A stretch of 43,827 bases of DNA, taken from contig NZ_JAGGKM010000012.1 in assembly GCF_017873715.1 (NCBI RefSeq), positions 1-43,827 on the forward strand. Direction: 5' to 3'. The DNA comes from Cytobacillus luteolus. GTDB taxonomy: Bacteria > Bacillota > Bacilli > Bacillales > Bacillaceae_L. The stretch's first letter is position 1. Each line of letters opens with the position of its first letter. Below the pieces are notes generated by a model that did no database searches, had not been told where the DNA came from, and was given only the letters and a program-made list of their open reading frames with translations. A program made the position numbers and the translations under genes. Below, piece by piece: positions 1 through 8,531 of the stretch.

Positions 1-241
1 GGCTCATAAATCCATTTATGTGACCTCACTTGCTGAAAAAACAGAAGTAGAGGGCTCATAAATCCATTTATGTGACCTCACTTGCCGAAAAAACAGAAGT
101 AGAGGGCTCATAAATCCATTTATGTGACCTCACTTGCTGAAAAAACAGAAGTAGAGGGCTCATAAATTCGTTTATGTGACCTCACTTGCCGAAAAAACAG
201 AAGTAGAGGGCTCATAAATTCTTTCATGTGACCTCACTTTG
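1..241. repeat. Five-unit 52-bp tandem array of palindromic boxes
   Basis: Units begin near 1, 53, 105, 157 and 209, an exact 52-bp pitch; the first is cut by the window start. Each holds an imperfect palindrome of about 30 bp (arms GAGGGCTCATAAA and TTTATGTGACCTC, 11 of 13 pairs) and a 22-bp spacer (ACTTGCTGAAAAAACAGAAG and two more bases) that is nearly identical between units here. The fifth unit is diverged. The array ends about 40 bp before the hutI start, so it may lie in the hutI leader. The same box recurs in opposite orientation at 43682-43827. Confidence 0.93.
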
Positions 242-283
242 CCGAAATCAGAAAAAGATTAAATTGAAGAAAGGAGTTTCAAG

Positions 284-1561
284 ATGACACAAAAACCAAT
301 ATTTATTAGACATGCAAACCAGCTGATAACGATAAAAGATAGTTCAACTGCACCTTTAAAAAGACAGGACATGAACGAACTACACATTATTGAAGATGGT
401 AGTGTGTGGCTTGAGAATGGCATCATACAAGCGGTTGGGACAGATGTAGAAGTCAGCAAATTATACAAAAATCGCCTTGCTGAAGCAGACATTATCGATG
501 CTACCGGAAAAATTGTTACACCAGGGTTAGTTGATCCGCATACCCATCTTGTCCATGCAGGAAGCCGTGAAAATGAATTTAATATGAGACTTCAAGGCGC
601 ATCTTATATGGAAATCATGAATGCGGGTGGAGGTATCCATTCAACAACTAGTGCTACTCGAGAAGCAACTCATGAAGAACTATTTGAACAAAGCTATAAA
701 CGCCTAAATCAATTTCTACTTCACGGAGTTACAACTGTAGAAGCGAAAAGTGGCTATGGTCTAGCATGGGAGCATGAATTAAAGCAATTAGAAGTAGCAA
801 ATTCTCTAAATGAGAAGCATCCAATTGATATTGTAAGTACTTTCATGGGTGCACATGCAGTTCCGGCAAACTACAAGGAAACTCCCGAAGAATTTGTGGA
901 CTTAGTCATAAATGAAATGATTCCTAAAGTGGCAGAGTTAGGCTTAGCAGAGTTCAACGATGTATTTTGTGAGCGAGGTGTGTTTACACCAGAACAATCC
1001 AAACGCATTTTAGAGGCGGGTGTTAAACACGGGCTGTTAGCAAAAATTCATGCTGATGAAATTGAACCATATGCCGGAGCGGAATTAGCTGCAGAGGTTG
1101 GAGCAGTTTCTGCTGACCATTTATTACGTGTATCCGATGAAGGAATTCAGGTGATGGCTGAAAAGAATGTAATCGGTGTCCTCTTACCTGGTACAGCCTT
1201 TTTCCTCATGGCTGATTTTGCAAATGGTCGTAAAATGATTGATGCAGGCGTACCGATTGCATTATCAACAGATAGTAACCCAGGTTCATCACCAACGATT
1301 TCCTTGCCATTTATCATGAACTTAGGCTGTCTGAAAATGGGGATGACTCCAGCTGAAGTATTGGTTGCTACAACTATTAATGCGGCTCATGCAATTAAGA
1401 GAGGTCATGAGGTAGGAAGTATTGAACAAGGGAAGAAAGCAGATATCACGATTTTCAACGTGCCTAATTTCTATCAATTAATCTATCATTATGGAATGAA
1501 CCATACAGATACAGTTGTTAAAGCAGGGAAATTAGTTGTTCAGAACGGGAGACTACTATGA
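284..1561 (+). CDS. hutI: Imidazolonepropionase
   Basis: Third enzyme of histidine degradation: hydrolyses 4-imidazolone-5-propanoate to N-formimidoyl-L-glutamate in the cytoplasm. At 425 aa it matches the family (Bacillus HutI is about 420 aa). The amidohydrolase metal-site motifs are visible: DPHTHLVHAG near residue 84, GAHAVP, KIHADEIEP and STDSNPG. The ATG has a good ribosome binding site (AAAGGAG, 271-277). Its stop overlaps the hutG start as ATGA, so the two are translationally coupled. Unlike Bacillus subtilis, where it follows hutU, hutI here comes directly after the 52-bp repeat array; hutU is not seen and could lie left of the window. I cannot place a clear promoter. Confidence 0.96.
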   Translation: MTQKPIFIRHANQLITIKDSSTAPLKRQDMNELHIIEDGSVWLENGIIQAVGTDVEVSKLYKNRLAEADIIDATGKIVTPGLVDPHTHLVHAGSRENEFNMRLQGASYMEIMNAGGGIHSTTSATREATHEELFEQSYKRLNQFLLHGVTTVEAKSGYGLAWEHELKQLEVANSLNEKHPIDIVSTFMGAHAVPANYKETPEEFVDLVINEMIPKVAELGLAEFNDVFCERGVFTPEQSKRILEAGVKHGLLAKIHADEIEPYAGAELAAEVGAVSADHLLRVSDEGIQVMAEKNVIGVLLPGTAFFLMADFANGRKMIDAGVPIALSTDSNPGSSPTISLPFIMNLGCLKMGMTPAEVLVATTINAAHAIKRGHEVGSIEQGKKADITIFNVPNFYQLIYHYGMNHTDTVVKAGKLVVQNGRLL

Positions 1562-2547
1562 TGCAATATCCGTATCCATTATTGAATCCACCTAATTTTA
1601 AGTGGCGAAAGAGTGATGGAATTACAGAACCTAAGGTCAATGAGTGGATAAAAACACTCAATGAAGGCGAAACTCCGGATTGGTCCCAGTATGATGTAAC
1701 CCTCCTGGGGGTTCCACTTTCTCGGTCTTCCATTAGTGCATCAGCGGCAAGTGAAAATCCTGATGCAATAAGAAGAGCGTGGAAGTCGTTTTCTACCTAT
1801 AACCTTGATTATGATGTTGATTTAGTGAAATTAAATGTAGTTGATCTAGGAGATGTAAGACAGCACGTAACAGATATTGCTTTATGTCATCGAAACATTG
1901 TTGAGGCAATGGAAGGAATGCGCACGAACCATCCGTCAACCTTTCCACTTGTGATAGGAGGGGACCACTCAATCACAGCCAAGCTGATTAAAGGCTGGAA
2001 AAAGTCCCACCCACATGAAGAGATAGGGATTCTGCAATTTGATACTCACTTCGATCTACGTGACATGAAAGAGTTTGGTCCAGCAAATGGCACTCCAATT
2101 CGGAACGTAATTGAGAGTGGATATGTTAAAGGCGAGAACATTTACAATATTGGTTTACATGGCTTCTTCAATTCGAAGTCATTAAAACACTATGCTGATG
2201 AAGTTAAGCTAAATTATATTACATTAAAGGAAGCTCGAAGAAGGGGCATAGAAGCAACTGTTCAAGCAGCCCTTGATGAACTTTCGGAAAAAGTAGACAC
2301 AATTTACTTAACAGTTGATATGGATGTTCTTGATATAGGGATTGCTCCGGGGGCACCTGCTTCTTCTCCAGGCGGGATGAGAACAGATGAATTATTCGAA
2401 GCAGTTACTATTGCTGGCCAATATTCTAAGGTAAAGGCGATGGACATTGTATGCCTTGACCCGAATAAAGATGTTGGGGAAGCAACGGTAAAAGCTGGGG
2501 TACATGTGATGTTGTCGTTTTTGACAGGATTTGCGATGAGGTCTTAA
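1558..2547 (+). CDS. hutG: Formimidoylglutamase
   Basis: Hydrolyses N-formimidoyl-L-glutamate to L-glutamate and formamide, the last step of the hut route. It is a 329-aa ureohydrolase (arginase/agmatinase fold). The Mn-binding motifs appear in order: GGDHS, FDTHFDLRD (the family's DAHxD motif with Thr in place of Ala) and TVDMDVLD, followed by APGAPASSPGG. The start is one of two tandem ATGs at 1558 and 1561 that overlap the hutI stop; either gives nearly the same protein. No separate ribosome binding site stands out, consistent with coupling to hutI. A small hairpin follows the stop, before the transporter gene. Confidence 0.95.
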   Translation: MMQYPYPLLNPPNFKWRKSDGITEPKVNEWIKTLNEGETPDWSQYDVTLLGVPLSRSSISASAASENPDAIRRAWKSFSTYNLDYDVDLVKLNVVDLGDVRQHVTDIALCHRNIVEAMEGMRTNHPSTFPLVIGGDHSITAKLIKGWKKSHPHEEIGILQFDTHFDLRDMKEFGPANGTPIRNVIESGYVKGENIYNIGLHGFFNSKSLKHYADEVKLNYITLKEARRRGIEATVQAALDELSEKVDTIYLTVDMDVLDIGIAPGAPASSPGGMRTDELFEAVTIAGQYSKVKAMDIVCLDPNKDVGEATVKAGVHVMLSFLTGFAMRS

Positions 2548-2572
2548 AAGTAGTGTTCATCACTACTTTTCT
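2546..2572 (+). terminator. Weak hairpin after hutG
   Basis: Perfect 10-bp inverted repeat AAAAGTAGTG-TTCAT-CACTACTTTT starting at the hutG stop, with only a short T run. It is more likely a partial terminator or mRNA-processing hairpin than a full stop, because yjiH follows in the same direction. Confidence 0.45.
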
Positions 2573-2626
2573 AAAAAGAGTTTTCAGAAATATCAGAAAT
2601 AAATAAAAGAAGGTGAGGTAGAGTTT

Positions 2627-3958
2627 ATGGAAAATAAGACAAATTTAAATGTTGGTTACAATCCAGACCTTAACAAAGGGTCAAATTTAGTGAAGTTTTT
2701 CTTATTTAGTGCAATTGGGATTTTCATGTTTTTTATTCCTATTACAATTGGAGAAAAATCCTCAATTCCACTAGATCACTTAGTAACATGGATTAACACC
2801 ACATTTTCAACTGCAGTACCGTATTATGCATTGATTGTCATTTTGCTAGGTGCAATTTATCCGTTTTACACAAGAACATGGAATAAAAATAAGGTGAATA
2901 CCCTATTTTCAATGTTTAAAGTAGTTGGATTAGTTGTTGCAATCATGCTTGTTTTCAAAGCAGGCCCTGAGTGGTTATTTGCCCCAAGTATGGGACCTTT
3001 TCTGTACGAAAAACTAGTTATACCTGTTGGAGTGCTAGTGCCAATTGGTTCTGTCTTTTTGGCTTTACTTGTTGGGTATGGCTTATTAGAGTTTATCGGA
3101 GTGTTATTACAACCTGTAATGAGACCAATTTGGAAAACACCAGGAAGATCTGCAATTGACGCTGTCGCTTCATTTGTAGGGAGTTATTCTATTGGTTTAC
3201 TAATTACAAATCGCGTTTTTAAGGAAGGAAAATATACAATTAAAGAAGCGACAATTATCGCTACTGGGTTTTCAACAGTTTCAGCAACTTTTATGATTGT
3301 TGTTGCTAAAACGCTAGGACTAATGGAAATTTGGAATGTGTATTTTTGGTCAACCTTAGTTGTTACATTCTTAGTGACTGCGGTTACAGTTCGAATCTGG
3401 CCACTGAAAAGCATTAGTGAGGAATATTATAATGGCAAAGGTAGCCCCGAAGAAGTTATAAAAAAGGACCGTTTAAAAACTGCTTGGAGATATGCAATGA
3501 ATGCATCTCAAAATTCGCCTAGCCTAGTAAAAAATATCGTTGCTAACTTAAAAGATGGATTTGTTATGACAATGGGCATTTTACCATCTATTTTATCAGT
3601 AGGGTTATTGGGTCTAGTCCTTGCGGAGTATACCCCGGTATTTGATATTCTTGGTTATATTTACTACCCGTTCACCTTATTATTACAAATTCCTGAACCA
3701 TTACTAGCTGCAAAAGCTTCAGCTATTGAGATAGCTGAAATGTTCTTGCCGGCACTTTTAGTAGTTGATGCACCTATGATAACTAAATTTGTCATTGGAA
3801 TTGTGTCTGTATCAGCAATTCTATTTTTCTCAGCTTTAATACCTTGTATTTTATCAACAGAAATTCCAATAAGTATTCCAAAACTATTAGTCTTATGGGT
3901 TGAAAGAACAATTCTTACTTTAATTTTTGCTACACCTATAGCATATATATTCCTGTGA
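2627..3958 (+). CDS. YjiH-family (GATE/nucleoside-recognition domain) membrane protein, candidate histidine permease
   Basis: A 443-aa polytopic membrane protein with about ten hydrophobic segments. It resembles the YjiH family, whose C-terminal half carries a GATE (nucleoside-recognition-like) domain; the segment EIAEMFLPALLVVDAPMITK fits that region. No substrate is established for the family. It sits between hutG and hutP where Bacillus subtilis carries the unrelated permease HutM at the end of the operon, so uptake of histidine or urocanate is a reasonable inference from position only. The ribosome binding site is AAGGTGAGG, about 9 nt before the ATG. It is separated from hutG by a weak hairpin and from hutP by a new promoter. 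Confidence 0.8.
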   Translation: MENKTNLNVGYNPDLNKGSNLVKFFLFSAIGIFMFFIPITIGEKSSIPLDHLVTWINTTFSTAVPYYALIVILLGAIYPFYTRTWNKNKVNTLFSMFKVVGLVVAIMLVFKAGPEWLFAPSMGPFLYEKLVIPVGVLVPIGSVFLALLVGYGLLEFIGVLLQPVMRPIWKTPGRSAIDAVASFVGSYSIGLLITNRVFKEGKYTIKEATIIATGFSTVSATFMIVVAKTLGLMEIWNVYFWSTLVVTFLVTAVTVRIWPLKSISEEYYNGKGSPEEVIKKDRLKTAWRYAMNASQNSPSLVKNIVANLKDGFVMTMGILPSILSVGLLGLVLAEYTPVFDILGYIYYPFTLLLQIPEPLLAAKASAIEIAEMFLPALLVVDAPMITKFVIGIVSVSAILFFSALIPCILSTEIPISIPKLLVLWVERTILTLIFATPIAYIFL

Positions 3959-3985
3959 GTTTTTCTAATATTTTTACTACTCACA

Positions 3986-4014
3986 TTGACATTCTAATGG
4001 TCCATCTATAAAAT
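3986..4014 (+). promoter_or_regulatory. Probable SigA promoter of hutP-hutH
   Basis: TTGACA at 3986-3991, 17-bp spacer, TAAAAT at 4009-4014. The -35 is a consensus match. It lies between yjiH and hutP, so hutP-hutH can be transcribed separately from hutI-hutG-yjiH, with a leader of about 60 nt. Confidence 0.6.
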
Positions 4015-4078
4015 TGTAAGTAGACATTAGGTATTAGATTATAAGATTAAAATAAACATAGAATTGTGTGATTAAGGA

Positions 4079-4531
4079 ATGGATGTAAAACCAGATCATC
4101 GAATTGGCAAAAATGCCATGCACTTAGCACTTTTCGGTCCAGACGAGGTTAATCAGGAATATATTAAAGATTTAAGAATACAAGGTTTTGTATTCTGCCA
4201 GGGTAAAACAGGTTCAATGGAAACCAATAAGATTGTGGCTGCAATTGAAACCGCTGCCAAGAGAAATGGCGTCATTGAAAATGATGTGTATCGTGAAACG
4301 CATGCCTTATATCATGCAATTATGGAGGCACTACACGGTGTAACAAGAGGGCAAGTTCTTCTTGGAACAGTCTTGAGATCCGTTGGCTTAAGTTTTTCTG
4401 TAGTTAGAGGAAAGCCTTACCAATCAGATGCTGAAGGAGAATGGATTGCAGTTGCACTCTATGGAACCATCGGAGCTCCGGTAAAAGGGGCCGAACACGA
4501 GGCAATTGGCCTTGGAATAAATCATATATAA
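4079..4531 (+). CDS. hutP: HutP, histidine-responsive RNA-binding antiterminator
   Basis: A 150-aa homologue of Bacillus subtilis HutP. That hexameric protein binds L-histidine and Mg2+ and then UAG-repeat RNA, opening the hut terminator. Family landmarks are clear: CQGKTGSM, a [18 protein letters not shown] segment supplying metal-coordinating histidines, [18 protein letters not shown], and the C-terminal [11 protein letters not shown]. The N-terminus [10 protein letters not shown] aligns in length with the B. subtilis start. The ribosome binding site is odd: AAGGA directly abuts the ATG, and an in-frame TAA at 4073 rules out an upstream start, so translation may be weak. Its target lies directly downstream (4538-4618). 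Confidence 0.95.
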   Translation: MDVKPDHRIGKNAMHLALFGPDEVNQEYIKDLRIQGFVFCQGKTGSMETNKIVAAIETAAKRNGVIENDVYRETHALYHAIMEALHGVTRGQVLLGTVLRSVGLSFSVVRGKPYQSDAEGEWIAVALYGTIGAPVKGAEHEAIGLGINHI

Positions 4532-4537
4532 AATTAC

Positions 4538-4561
4538 TAGCCCATAGTAATTAGTCAATAG
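4538..4561 (+). promoter_or_regulatory. HutP RNA-binding site: four UAG triplets with 4-nt spacers
   Basis: TAG occurs at 4538, 4545, 4552 and 4559, an exact 7-nt period (TAG-CCCA-TAG-TAAT-TAG-TCAA-TAG). HutP is known to recognise UAG/NAG triplets separated by 4 nt. The last triplet overlaps the first base of the terminator stem, which is the expected geometry for destabilising the terminator. A further UAG lies in the apical loop of the hairpin. Confidence 0.9.
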
Positions 4562-4618
4562 GGGGCTATACCAAAAATGATTCTTAGAATCATTACTTTG
4601 GTATGGCTCCCTTTTTGT
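4561..4618 (+). terminator. HutP-controlled terminator between hutP and hutH
   Basis: A long stem pairs GGGGGCTATACCAAA (4561-4575) with TTTGGTATGGCTCCC (4597-4611), 15 bp including two G-U pairs. An inner 8-bp hairpin AATGATTC-TTA-GAATCATT caps it, and CTTTTTG follows. With the UAG array it forms a hut antitermination switch; only hutH lies downstream. Confidence 0.9.
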
Positions 4619-4655
4619 TATATTTTAACGAATATGAAGAGGGAGCGGTTTTAAG

Positions 4656-6188
4656 ATGAAACTTACAGGAAATTCATTAACCATTGATAAAGCACAAAAA
4701 GTGATCTACGAGTTTGAAATAGTAGAAGTTCCAGAAAATGTATGGGACCAAGTGGAAGCAAGTCGAAAAGCGGTTGATGACATCGTCGAAGACAAAAGAG
4801 TAGTTTATGGAATTACTACTGGGTTTGGTAAGTTCAGTGATGTATATATAGACCAGTGTGATGTAGACGAATTACAACTAAATTTAATTCGTAGCCATGC
4901 GTGTGGGGTAGGCGAACCATTTCCGGAGCATGTTTCAAGAGCAATGGTAATGCTCCGAGTTAATGCCCTATTAAAAGGTTTCTCAGGGATTCGTAGGGAG
5001 GCTGTTGAGTTATTAATTGATTTATTAAATCACAGAATACATCCAGTCGTACCACAGCAAGGTTCATTAGGAGCTAGTGGTGATTTAGCCCCTCTATCAC
5101 ATATTGCCTTATGCTTAGTAGGGGAAGGGGAAGTTGTATATCAAAGCGAGAGAATGACAACGGCTAAAGCGTTTGAGATGGCAGGTTTACAGCCGATCTC
5201 ATTAAAGGCGAAGGAAGGTTTAGCGTTAATCAATGGTACTCAAGCTATGACAGCGATGGGCTTGATTAATTACATTGAAGCTGCAAACTTAGCTTTACAA
5301 GCGGATACGATTGCGGCTTTAACATTAGAAGGTTTACAAGGAATTGTTGATGCCTTTGATGAAGATATCCATACAGCAAGAGGCTATAAGGAACAAATTG
5401 AAGTAGCCGAGCGAATTCGTAGTTTTATAGACGGCAGTAAATTAACAACAAGGCAAGGTGAGATTAGAGTTCAGGATGCTTATTCCTTGAGGTGTATACC
5501 TCAAGTACATGGGGCGTCACTTCAAGTATTAGGCTATGTTAGAGAAAAGTTAGAAATTGAAATGAATGCTGCAACCGATAATCCACTTATTTTTGATGGT
5601 GGTAATAAAGTGCTGTCAGGCGGGAACTTTCATGGACAGCCAATCGCCTTTGCAATGGACTTTCTAAAAATAGGAATGGCTGAGTTAGCAAACATCTCGG
5701 AGCGACGAATTGAACGGATGGTTAACCCACAGCTAAATGATTTGCCGCCATTCCTAAGTCCACAGCCTGGATTACAATCTGGAGCTATGATTATGCAATA
5801 TGCAGCGGCCTCTCTTGTGTCAGAAAATAAAACACTGGCTCATCCGGCAAGTGTTGATTCTATTCCATCCTCAGCCAACCAAGAGGATCATGTGAGTATG
5901 GGAACAATCGGTTCGAGACATGCTTATCAAATTATTGCTAATGTCCGAAGGGTATTAGCAATTGAGTTGATGTGTGCTATGCAAGCCGTTGAATATCGCG
6001 GAATAGAGAATATGGCACCACTTACGCGTAGTGTTTTTGAAGAGGGGCGTAAAATGGTTCCTTCGATTACCAAGGACCGTGTGTTTTCAGCAGATATTGA
6101 AAGATTAACAAAATGGTTATTGAAAACTAACTTTAAAACACTTTTAGATGAAAAAAAAAGCATAAGTAGTGCCCAAATACAGCATTAA
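4656..6188 (+). CDS. hutH: Histidine ammonia-lyase
   Basis: Deaminates L-histidine to urocanate, the first step of histidine degradation. The 510-aa length is typical. [16 protein letters not shown] contains the Ala-Ser-Gly triad (about residues 140-142) that cyclises to the MIO electrophile. [12 protein letters not shown] near residue 51 and AATDNPLIF are also family signatures. The ribosome binding site GAGGGAG lies about 9 nt before the ATG. It is the only gene under the HutP terminator here; in Bacillus subtilis that switch governs hutHUIGM. A strong terminator follows, so hutU is not downstream. Confidence 0.97.
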   Translation: MKLTGNSLTIDKAQKVIYEFEIVEVPENVWDQVEASRKAVDDIVEDKRVVYGITTGFGKFSDVYIDQCDVDELQLNLIRSHACGVGEPFPEHVSRAMVMLRVNALLKGFSGIRREAVELLIDLLNHRIHPVVPQQGSLGASGDLAPLSHIALCLVGEGEVVYQSERMTTAKAFEMAGLQPISLKAKEGLALINGTQAMTAMGLINYIEAANLALQADTIAALTLEGLQGIVDAFDEDIHTARGYKEQIEVAERIRSFIDGSKLTTRQGEIRVQDAYSLRCIPQVHGASLQVLGYVREKLEIEMNAATDNPLIFDGGNKVLSGGNFHGQPIAFAMDFLKIGMAELANISERRIERMVNPQLNDLPPFLSPQPGLQSGAMIMQYAAASLVSENKTLAHPASVDSIPSSANQEDHVSMGTIGSRHAYQIIANVRRVLAIELMCAMQAVEYRGIENMAPLTRSVFEEGRKMVPSITKDRVFSADIERLTKWLLKTNFKTLLDEKKSISSAQIQH

Positions 6189-6192
6189 TTGA

Positions 6193-6226
6193 TTAAAAAG
6201 CCCCTAAGTTAGGGGCTTTTTAATGT
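6193..6226 (+). terminator. Terminator after hutH
   Basis: Perfect 14-bp inverted repeat TTAAAAAGCCCCTA-AGT-TAGGGGCTTTTTAA with a T run within the 3' arm. The A-rich 5' arm would let it work in both directions. Confidence 0.92.
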
Positions 6227-6288
6227 TACGATAGAAAATTCCCATGAAAAAGTGTGCTAAACCCGGACTGTTTTATCCATTTATTTAC

Positions 6289-6414
6289 AATACTTAATTA
6301 AAAAGACCAAATACTTAACAAAGACGATAAAATACTTAACTAATTCTCGAAAATACTTTCCTTTTCACTCAAAATACTTAATCAATCTTTAAAAATACTT
6401 AATTAACCAAAATT
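6289..6414. repeat. Six AATACTTAA boxes at exact 21-bp pitch
   Basis: AATACTTAA, or AATACTTTC in one copy, starts at 6289, 6310, 6331, 6352, 6373 and 6394; every step is exactly 21 bp. The 12 bp between boxes are mostly unconserved apart from an A just before each box. This array fills most of the 357-bp gap between hutH and the acyl-CoA dehydrogenase. It looks more like helically phased binding sites than a recent tandem duplication. A degenerate two-copy relative is at 15341-15382. Confidence 0.9.
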
Positions 6415-6479
6415 TTTTTATATCTTTTTCTAAAAAAAAGAATGTTATTTTCTGAAATATCAAATAAAATAGAATTATA

Positions 6480-6499
6480 CATACTAACCGTTTGGTATG
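6480..6499. promoter_or_regulatory. TetR-like operator palindrome
   Basis: CATACTAACCGTTTGGTATG is a 20-bp palindrome with 16 of 20 symmetric positions, 46 bp before the acyl-CoA dehydrogenase start and directly after an AT-rich -10-like region. Size and form suit a TetR-family fatty-acid or acyl-CoA responsive repressor, but no such gene lies in the window. Confidence 0.5.
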
Positions 6500-6545
6500 G
6501 AAGGTATTTTCAAATCTAATATCGAATTAGAATGGGGAGGATGCT

Positions 6546-7721
6546 ATGCACTTACGTTTGACTGAGGAACAGCGAATGGTTCAGAAAACGATCCGTAGGT
6601 TTGTTGAGAATGAATTAATGCCTCTGGAAAATGATGTTCTTAGAAATGAGAGAGAAGGAAGACCAAGCCTACCGCCTGGAAAGATTGAAGAGCTTCAGCT
6701 TAAAGCAAAGGAATTTGGTTTCTGGGGAATTAATACTCCTGCTGAATATGGAGGGGCAGATCTTGGGCAAATGATGTTAGCTCTCGTAACAATGGAAACG
6801 TCAAAAACCTTCGTGCCCTTTAGATTTGGTGGCTCAGCCGACAACATTCTTTATTACGCAAATGATGAACAGAAAGAAAAATACCTACTTCCAACGATTA
6901 ACGGTGAGAAAAAATCATGTTTTGCGATGACAGAACCGGATGCAGGTTCAGATACGAGAAACATTAAGATGACTGCAGTTAAGGATGGCAATGAATGGGT
7001 ATTAAATGGTGAAAAAACATTTATAACAGGTGGAAATGAAGCCGACTTTGTAATGGTCATTGCAATCACGGACAAAGAAAGGCACCAAGCGACTGGAAGA
7101 GAGGGTGTAACTTGTTTCATAGTTGACCGTGAAATGGGCTGGAAGTCAGAGTTTATCCCGACAATGGGAGAGGGAGGACCAGCTGGTTTAGTGTTCGATA
7201 ATGTCCGAGTTCCTGAGAGTCACATATTAGGAGAAATTCATGGAGGCTATAAGTTAGGACTAGAGTGGATTGGTTTTGCAAGATGGATTGTCGGGGCACG
7301 CGCAGTTGGAGCTGCTGAGAGATTACTTCAAATGGCGATTGATTACTCGAAGGAACGAATCACATTTGGAGAACCAATCGCCGAAAGACAAGCCATTCAA
7401 TGGATGATTGCGGACTCTGCTACAGAGATTGAAGCGGCAAGATGGCTTACTTTAAATGCGGCTTTCACGCTTGATCAAGGTGAGGATAACCGTCATCTAG
7501 CTTCGATAGCAAAACTATATGGATCAAATATGGGAAATAGAGTAGTAGACCGAGTCCTTCAAATCCATGGCGGAATGGGTTACACAAAAGAACTTCCAAT
7601 TGAGCGTTGGTACCGTGAGGCAAGGTTATGGAGAATTTATGATGGAACAGATGAAATTCAGCGTTTAATTATTGCTCGTAATCTATTAAAAGGAAATGTA
7701 AAGGTTGGGCAATTTATTTAA
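6546..7721 (+). CDS. Acyl-CoA dehydrogenase family protein
   Basis: An FAD-dependent acyl-CoA dehydrogenase of 391 aa, the family length, introducing an alpha-beta double bond into an acyl-CoA. The signature CFAMTEPDAGSD is near residue 120, and QIHGGMGYTKELPIERWYRE is the C-terminal signature region. The position of the usual catalytic Glu (YEGT in medium-chain enzymes) reads YDGTDEIQ, so the base would be Asp; such variants occur in the superfamily. First of four genes, with 27 bp to the SDR. The ribosome binding site is GGGGAGG. The substrate cannot be told from sequence; branched, sterol-like or dicarboxylic acyl-CoAs are possible. Confidence 0.93.
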   Translation: MHLRLTEEQRMVQKTIRRFVENELMPLENDVLRNEREGRPSLPPGKIEELQLKAKEFGFWGINTPAEYGGADLGQMMLALVTMETSKTFVPFRFGGSADNILYYANDEQKEKYLLPTINGEKKSCFAMTEPDAGSDTRNIKMTAVKDGNEWVLNGEKTFITGGNEADFVMVIAITDKERHQATGREGVTCFIVDREMGWKSEFIPTMGEGGPAGLVFDNVRVPESHILGEIHGGYKLGLEWIGFARWIVGARAVGAAERLLQMAIDYSKERITFGEPIAERQAIQWMIADSATEIEAARWLTLNAAFTLDQGEDNRHLASIAKLYGSNMGNRVVDRVLQIHGGMGYTKELPIERWYREARLWRIYDGTDEIQRLIIARNLLKGNVKVGQFI

Positions 7722-7748
7722 TAGAATAATTTAAAGGGGGAAATAAGA

Positions 7749-8513
7749 ATGACAAGTAGATTTACAGGAAGAGTGGCATTTGTAACAGGTGGGAGTAGAG
7801 GGATTGGTAAAGCAATTGTTGAACAATTTGCAGGAGAAGGAGCAAAGGTTGCCATTATTGATGTAAATGAAGAAGCTTTAACAGAAACAGCAGCTGAATT
7901 AAGGGAAAAAGGTTATGAAGTTTTTGCAAAGGTTGCCAATGTTGTTGATGCCGCACAAGTTGAAGCTGCGATGGAAGAAGTAGTCTCTGAGTTTGGATCT
8001 CTTGATATACTCGTAAATAATGCAGGTGTTATTCGTGACAATCTTTTATTTAAAATGACTGAATCAGACTGGGATACCGTAATGGATGTTCATTTAAAAG
8101 GCTCGTTTAATGCAACGAAAGCAGCTCAGAAATACATGGTAGAACAAAAGTACGGTAGAATTATTAACATATCTTCTACATCTGCCCTCGGAAACCGCGG
8201 TCAGGCAAATTATGCTACGGCAAAAGCAGGACTTCAAGGTTTAACGAAAACATTGGCCATTGAATTAGGTAAGTATGGAATTACAGCAAACTCTGTTGCA
8301 CCGGGTTTTATTGAAACAGAAATGACAAAGGAAACAGCAGCGAGAATTGGTATTCCTTTTGAGGAGTTAATTAAATATAGTGTAGCCCAAATACCAGTAG
8401 GGCGCAGTGGCAAACCAACTGATATCGCTAATGCAGTAGCCTTTTTTGCTGATGAAAGATCATCTTTTGTGAGTGGTCAAGTGATGTATGTTGCTGGTGG
8501 GCCTAAAAACTAA
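7749..8513 (+). CDS. Short-chain dehydrogenase/reductase, FabG-like
   Basis: A 254-aa classical SDR. The nucleotide-binding motif TGGSRGIGKA is near residue 14, NNAG near residue 90, the catalytic Ser in NISSTSALGN, and YATAKAG supplies the Tyr and Lys. In this operon it most likely oxidises a 3-hydroxyacyl-CoA made by the two hydratases downstream, rather than acting in fatty-acid synthesis. The ribosome binding site AAGGGGG is well placed and the next gene starts 18 bp later. The call of FabG-like 3-oxoacyl reductase/dehydrogenase is firm at family level only. Confidence 0.92.
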   Translation: MTSRFTGRVAFVTGGSRGIGKAIVEQFAGEGAKVAIIDVNEEALTETAAELREKGYEVFAKVANVVDAAQVEAAMEEVVSEFGSLDILVNNAGVIRDNLLFKMTESDWDTVMDVHLKGSFNATKAAQKYMVEQKYGRIINISSTSALGNRGQANYATAKAGLQGLTKTLAIELGKYGITANSVAPGFIETEMTKETAARIGIPFEELIKYSVAQIPVGRSGKPTDIANAVAFFADERSSFVSGQVMYVAGGPKN

Positions 8514-8531
8514 ATTGAGAGGTGAATAAGT

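Noticed and set aside
1-241. CRISPR array
   Set aside because: Repeat and spacer are both nearly identical between units here, the 30-bp box is an imperfect palindrome, and no cas genes are present; at the other window end spacers are fixed at 22 bp with no sign of acquisition.
1518-1733. Minus-strand frame across the hutI-hutG junction
   Set aside because: It lies wholly opposite two well-supported enzymes, has no ribosome binding site, and its sequence resembles no protein.
6289-6414. Plasmid-type replication iterons
   Set aside because: Pitch of about 21 bp is iteron-like, but no Rep gene, DnaA boxes or partition genes are nearby and the surroundings are metabolic genes.
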